64,000 nt of DNA from Avoscillospira_A sp052117125. Lineage in GTDB: Bacteria; Bacillota; Clostridia; Oscillospirales; Oscillospiraceae. A program made the translations under genes and the position numbers. Below the pieces are notes generated by a model. That model saw only the letters and a program-made list of their open reading frames with translations. It was not told where the DNA came from and searched no databases. The DNA lies in the NCBI RefSeq assembly GCF_052117125.1, contig NZ_JBQKJT010000001.1, forward strand, positions 1-64,000, read 5' to 3'. This document shows, piece after piece, positions 60,660-64,000 of this stretch (positions within the stretch are counted from its first letter, which is position 1; each line of letters begins with the position of its first letter).

Positions 60660-60989
60660 ATGGACGGACGGAAAAGAACAGTGCAAATCAAATTTAGAGT
60701 AACCGAGGAAGAACGGGCATTGATTGAGGAAAAAATGAAGCTCGTCCCCACTCGGAACATGGAAGCCTATCTGCGGAAAATGGCAATCGACGGGTACATC
60801 ATTCAGATAGATCATAGCGACATAAAGGCTATGACTGCGGAAATACAGAAAATCGGGGTCAATATCAATCAGATTGCAAAGCGCGTCAATGCGACGGGCA
60901 GCGTTTACCAAGAGGACATAGAGGAAATAAAGGGGGTGCTTGCGGAGATATGGCGGTTACAAAGATTAAACCTGTTAAAAGCACGTTGA
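60660..60989 (+). CDS. MobC-family relaxosome protein
   Basis: 109 residues: QIKFRVTEEERALIEEKMKL, MEAYLRKMAIDGYIIQID and IQKIGVNINQIAKRVNATGS with IEEIKGVLAEIWRLQRLNLL. RHH DNA-binding start and the MobC C-terminal helices. It binds oriT with the relaxase, whose start it overlaps by 40 nt. Confidence 0.93.
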   Translation: MDGRKRTVQIKFRVTEEERALIEEKMKLVPTRNMEAYLRKMAIDGYIIQIDHSDIKAMTAEIQKIGVNINQIAKRVNATGSVYQEDIEEIKGVLAEIWRLQRLNLLKAR

Positions 60990-62293
60990 GCAAAGCCCTT
61001 GACTATATCCAAAACCCGGACAAGACGGACGGGAAAATGCTGGTGTCCTCTTTTGGCTGCTCCTATGAAACGGCAGACATTGAGTTTGGATTTACCCTGT
61101 CGCAGGCTCTGGACAAGGGAAATAACCTCGCCCATCACTTGATACAATCCTTTGAGCCGGGGGAAGTCGATTATGAAAAAGCCCATGAGATCGGGCGGCA
61201 GCTTGCCGACGCGGTAACAAAGGGACAGCATGAATACGTTTTGACAACGCACATTGACAAGGGGCATATCCATAACCACATCATTTTTTGCGCGGTCAAC
61301 TTTGTAGATCACCACAAGTATGTTTCCAACAAGCGCAGTTATTACGGCATACGCAACATCAGTGACAGGCTGTGCCGGGAAAACGGCTTGTCGGTGGTTG
61401 TGCCGGAGAAAGGCAGCAGGGGGAAAAATTATGCCGCATACCACAAGGAGAAATCCGCAAAGGCAAAACTAAAGATTGCCGTTGATACCCTTATCCCGCA
61501 AGTAAGCAGCTTTGAGGAATTGCTATCCCGCCTGCAAGGGTTGGGCTATGAGATAAAGCGCGGAAAATATATGTCCTGCCTTGTACCAGGGCAGGAACGG
61601 TTTACCCGCTTAAAAACCATTGGCGCAGACTACACCGAGGAAGCAATCCGGGAACGGATAGAGGGCAAGCGTACCCATGCGGCAAAAGCCCCGAAAACAG
61701 ATCGGGGCGTCAGCCTGCTTATTGACATTGAGAATAATATCAAGGCGGCGCAGAGCCGGGGCTATGAGCAATGGGCGAAAATCTACAATCTGAAACAGGC
61801 GGCAAAAACGTACAACTTCCTCACGGCGCATGGGATTGAACAGTATGCGGATTTGACCGCCAAAATTGCGGAAGTCCAAGTGGCAAGCGAACAGGCAGCA
61901 GCCACACTAAAAGACGTGGAAACAAGGCTTTCCGATATGGCGGTACTTATCAAGAATACTACCACCTATCAAAAGACAAAGCCTGCCTATGACGCATACC
62001 GCAAGGCAAAGAATAAGGGCAGCTACCGGGCAGCCCATGAGCGCGAAATTATTTTGCATGAAGCAGCAGCAAAGGCACTAAAGGCGGCGGGCGTTTCCAA
62101 ACTTCCCGATGTTGCCGCGCTGCAAGCGGAATATGTCAAACTGCAAGAGCAAAAAGAAGCCCTGTACGCCGAGTATGGCAAGCGCAAAAAACAGGTCAGG
62201 GAATACGACGTTATCAAGCGGAATGTTGACAGCTACTTGCGTCTGAACCGGGAGCCGGACAAAGAAAAGGAAAAGGACGAACAGCACTTATAG
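60950..62293 (+). CDS. MobA/VirD2-family relaxase of the inner transposon
   Basis: 447 residues: KSTLSKALDYIQNPDKTDGK, HHLIQSFEPGEVDYEKAHEI, and the metal triad HIDKGHIHNHIIF (about residue 100). The C-terminal half is a long coiled coil (TLKDVETRLSDMAVLIKNTT). Same architecture as the relaxase at 13,964. It would nick at oriT so that the transposon can be mobilised by a resident conjugative element. Confidence 0.95.
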   Translation: MAVTKIKPVKSTLSKALDYIQNPDKTDGKMLVSSFGCSYETADIEFGFTLSQALDKGNNLAHHLIQSFEPGEVDYEKAHEIGRQLADAVTKGQHEYVLTTHIDKGHIHNHIIFCAVNFVDHHKYVSNKRSYYGIRNISDRLCRENGLSVVVPEKGSRGKNYAAYHKEKSAKAKLKIAVDTLIPQVSSFEELLSRLQGLGYEIKRGKYMSCLVPGQERFTRLKTIGADYTEEAIRERIEGKRTHAAKAPKTDRGVSLLIDIENNIKAAQSRGYEQWAKIYNLKQAAKTYNFLTAHGIEQYADLTAKIAEVQVASEQAAATLKDVETRLSDMAVLIKNTTTYQKTKPAYDAYRKAKNKGSYRAAHEREIILHEAAAKALKAAGVSKLPDVAALQAEYVKLQEQKEALYAEYGKRKKQVREYDVIKRNVDSYLRLNREPDKEKEKDEQHL

Positions 62294-62533
62294 CTCAAAT
62301 GGGTTAATGCCCGCGTCTACATGGGTTGCTATGTAGGTTATCACTTCTTCGGGGGTTGGGACTTCTCCCTTGCAAGGTATCTTTTTCCAGCGTTCTTGAA
62401 CTGCGGGGTCTGGATTACACATACCCGCCAACATTGCTATTTTGATATGGTCGCGGATATATTTCACGCTTTTACCCTCCCGCAAAGCAATCATCTGTAT
62501 TGCCCGTTCTGCGTCAATTTTTTTCTTTTTCAT
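62288..62533 (-). CDS. Spo0A-C-terminal-like small protein
   Basis: 81 residues: AERAIQMIALREGKSVKYIR then DHIKIAMLAGMCNPDPAVQE and CKGEVPTPEEVITYIATHVD. This resembles the Spo0A effector-domain-like small proteins found on clostridial mobile elements. It probably binds DNA. Its stop overlaps the relaxase end. Confidence 0.7.
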   Translation of the reverse strand: MKKKKIDAERAIQMIALREGKSVKYIRDHIKIAMLAGMCNPDPAVQERWKKIPCKGEVPTPEEVITYIATHVDAGINPFEL

Positions 62534-62574
62534 AATACAAAATCGCCTTTCCATATTTTTTAGAACTGACATTT

Positions 62575-62640
62575 AGTGAATGTCAATGCCAACATAATTT
62601 TAGCATATACTTTTTTCTGTGACAATCACTAAATGTCAAA
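62575..62640. promoter_or_regulatory. Divergent operator region
   Basis: TGACATTTAGTGAATGTCA (about 62,567-62,585) and TGACAATCACTAAATGTCA (about 62,620-62,638) are a pair of related inverted repeats between two divergent genes, likely sites for the XRE protein encoded at 62,654. Confidence 0.75.
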
Positions 62641-62653
62641 CAGGAGAGCCGAT

Positions 62654-62902
62654 ATGTATAAGAACAAAGCAAAAGACGGAAAGAACAACATCAGCGGACG
62701 AAAGATAAAAGCCTTTCGGGAAGCTATGGCTACCAAGCCATCACAAAAGGAATTGGCTGATCTGCTGCAAATTGCAGGGCTGGACGTTGATAAGAACGCC
62801 ATACAGCGAATTGAAAGCGGACAGAGGTTTGTGACAGACATTGAATTAAGAGTAATCGCAAAGGTCTTAAATGTCAGTTATGAAGATTTGCTTGACGAAT
62901 AA
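62654..62902 (+). CDS. XRE-family HTH regulator
   Basis: 82 residues: GRKIKAFREAMATKPSQKEL, ADLLQIAGLDVDKNAIQRIE and LRVIAKVLNVSYEDLLDE. The ATG at 62,654 follows GGAGA by 8 nt; a longer ATG at 62,633 overlaps the operator. Confidence 0.85.
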   Translation: MYKNKAKDGKNNISGRKIKAFREAMATKPSQKELADLLQIAGLDVDKNAIQRIESGQRFVTDIELRVIAKVLNVSYEDLLDE

Positions 62903-62977
62903 GGGCATAAAGACATGGCTTTTTTGCCCCGCTTGTGCTATGCTTATCCTATCTTGAAAAGCAAGGAGTGATAAGGC

Positions 62978-63223
62978 GTGGCGGGAGAAAAGTTACTTGA
63001 TCTTGAAACGATAAAAGCCGCTGTTGCCGGTGAGAAGTGGGCGGTACAAAAGGTCATTGAGCATTATTCCGACGAGATAGACCGTGAAAGTACCGTGAAC
63101 GTCGAGCAGCCGGACGGAAGCATAAAAAAAGAGCTTGACGAGGATTTACGTCAAGCCATTATCTTAAAACTGATAGAAGCAATCCCACAATTCCCGCTTT
63201 CCAATGGGCAGTACAAAGAATAG
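62978..63223 (+). CDS. Small helix-turn-helix protein of the mobile element
   Basis: 81 residues from GTG: LDLETIKAAVAGEKWAVQKV, IEHYSDEIDRES and LDEDLRQAIILKLIEAIPQF. Similar in kind to the 53,815 protein: a YlxM/sigma-like HTH small protein often encoded in Tn916-like elements. A terminator (GTGCGTAACGGTC ... GACCGTCACGCAC, about 63,222-63,254) follows. Confidence 0.75.
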   Translation: MAGEKLLDLETIKAAVAGEKWAVQKVIEHYSDEIDRESTVNVEQPDGSIKKELDEDLRQAIILKLIEAIPQFPLSNGQYKE

Positions 63224-63252
63224 TGCGTAACGGTCAAACAGACCGTCACGCA

Positions 63253-63609
63253 CTATTCTTTTTGTCTTAATTTCGCGTCCTTGCGGATCGCGTCTTTCGC
63301 GGCTTTTAACAGGTCAGATAATATGCGTATCTCGTAATCGTCACAATCGGCAACAATCGTCTGTATCTCCTGTGAAAAAATCTCTTTGGAGCGAATGACG
63401 TTATCGCAGAGAAATTCATCGACGGAAACAGAAAGGGCATTTGCCAACGCAATAATCATCGGCAAACTAAGTTTTGAGCTGCCGGTTTCAATGTTGCTCA
63501 TGTGGGTAGTGGAAAGCCCCGCCATTTCCGCTAATGCTTCTTGTGTTAAGTCTGCCTTTATCCGCGCAATTTTTATTCGTTTTCCTATCGCCTTGTAGTC
63601 TAATTCCAT
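63253..63609 (-). CDS. XRE-family HTH regulator
   Basis: 118 residues: IGKRIKIARIKADLTQEALA, EMAGLSTTHMSNIETGSSKL and IIALANALSVSVDEFLCDNV. Its C-terminal helix (DDYEIRILSDLLKAAKDAI) is typical of IME repressors. Divergent from the SLOG gene at the window end. Confidence 0.88.
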   Translation of the reverse strand: MELDYKAIGKRIKIARIKADLTQEALAEMAGLSTTHMSNIETGSSKLSLPMIIALANALSVSVDEFLCDNVIRSKEIFSQEIQTIVADCDDYEIRILSDLLKAAKDAIRKDAKLRQKE

Positions 63610-63778
63610 ACGCAAAAGTCCTCACATCATATTCATTCCCTACACCTCCATATTGTAAATTAACCAGCTTCCATATATAATAAACTGTATAAAGGAAACA
63701 TTTACTTGTTTTATTTTTATAAAACATAATTTTATAACATGGGCTGATTGCTATTTTTTATGAACTGGTGGGAATATT

Positions 63779-64000
63779 GTGGTAACTTGTACTTTTGCGG
63801 GGCATAGAGAAATTTTCGGTATGAGAGATACGGAAATCATCGAGATATTGGAAAAGCTGCTGGAAAACGAAACGGATATGACGTGCTATGTCGGGGCTAT
63901 GGGAGAATTTGACGCGCTGTGTGCAGGCGCGGTACGTTCTCTAAAGCAGCGGCACAAGGACAAGAACATTGCGCTTGTTATGGTGCTTCCCTATATGCAG
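63779..64000 (+). CDS. SLOG-family protein, running off the window
   Basis: Starts at GTG 63,779, the first start after a stop at 63,761. TCTFAGHREIFGMRDTEIIE, MTCYVGAMGEFDALCAGAVR and IALVMVLPYMQ match the SLOG proteins at 13,494 and 40,235. Incomplete at 74 codons. It follows an XRE gene, as in the other two loci. Confidence 0.8.
   Translation, partial: MVTCTFAGHREIFGMRDTEIIEILEKLLENETDMTCYVGAMGEFDALCAGAVRSLKQRHKDKNIALVMVLPYMQ

Overview
The window looks like the chromosome of a spore-forming, anaerobic gut Clostridium-class bacterium, most likely in or near the Oscillospiraceae. This is inferred from spoIIGA-sigE, a sigK homologue, rex, corrin salvage by CbiZ under cobalamin riboswitches, GC-rich core genes, and many Clostridia-type mobilizable elements. 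No rRNA or core phylogenetic marker is present, so genus is not assigned. About 12 kb is ordinary chromosome (roughly 30.5-42.26 kb). Most of the rest is accessory DNA with repeated insertions, truncations and fusions.

Layout. 1-1600: gene debris (radical SAM tail; HMA metal-binding protein followed by a metal P-type ATPase cut short by an IS256-family transposase tail). 1.6-8.5 kb: a cobalamin regulon with four cobalamin-type riboswitches, all on the minus strand, a BtuFCD-type importer, CbiZ, a cysteine-rich small protein, a homing-endonuclease-repeat protein and a secreted protein. The fourth riboswitch points into the 3' end of cbiZ and could drive antisense RNA that continues to btuFCD. 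8.6-15.9 kb: remnants of mobilizable elements (FmdE chimera, mazEF, Sel1-repeat MobP relaxase and partner, SNF2-helicase fragment, SLOG protein, second relaxase, regulators). 16-25.3 kb: a broken response regulator, a tyrosine integrase that has lost its catalytic end, and a 5.06-kb Fic/N6-methyltransferase/nuclease cassette between 64/65-bp direct repeats, then a truncated ABC permease and a regulator-membrane protein operon. 25.4-30.2 kb: an ABC transporter, a three-part chimeric gene and an ICE gene. 30.55-42.26 kb: core chromosome (tRNA-Leu, rex, sigE, spoIIGA, rarA, nth and others) ending in the 5' part of sigK.

From about 42,259 sigK is interrupted within the codons for its conserved Glu-Asn-Glu-Ile-Leu stretch, which I recall as the site of the Bacillus skin element. 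The intervening DNA carries a Druantia/DISARM-like helicase, a DUF2806 protein, a YafQ-DinJ pair and the first 60 or so codons of a large serine recombinase. That recombinase gene is itself interrupted at about 51,380 by a second mobilizable transposon that reaches the window end.

The inner transposon carries the most striking system here: a complete diversity-generating retroelement (DGR). In transcription order on the minus strand it has avd, the template repeat, a DGR-type reverse transcriptase, and a 1031-residue target with a variable region in a C-type-lectin-like domain near its N-terminus, three SLH domains and a C-terminal sortase-like tail. Template and variable repeats are both 122 bp and differ at 21 positions, 18 of them at template adenines. 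A (TCTG)15.5 microsatellite and a terminator-like hairpin lie just upstream of avd.
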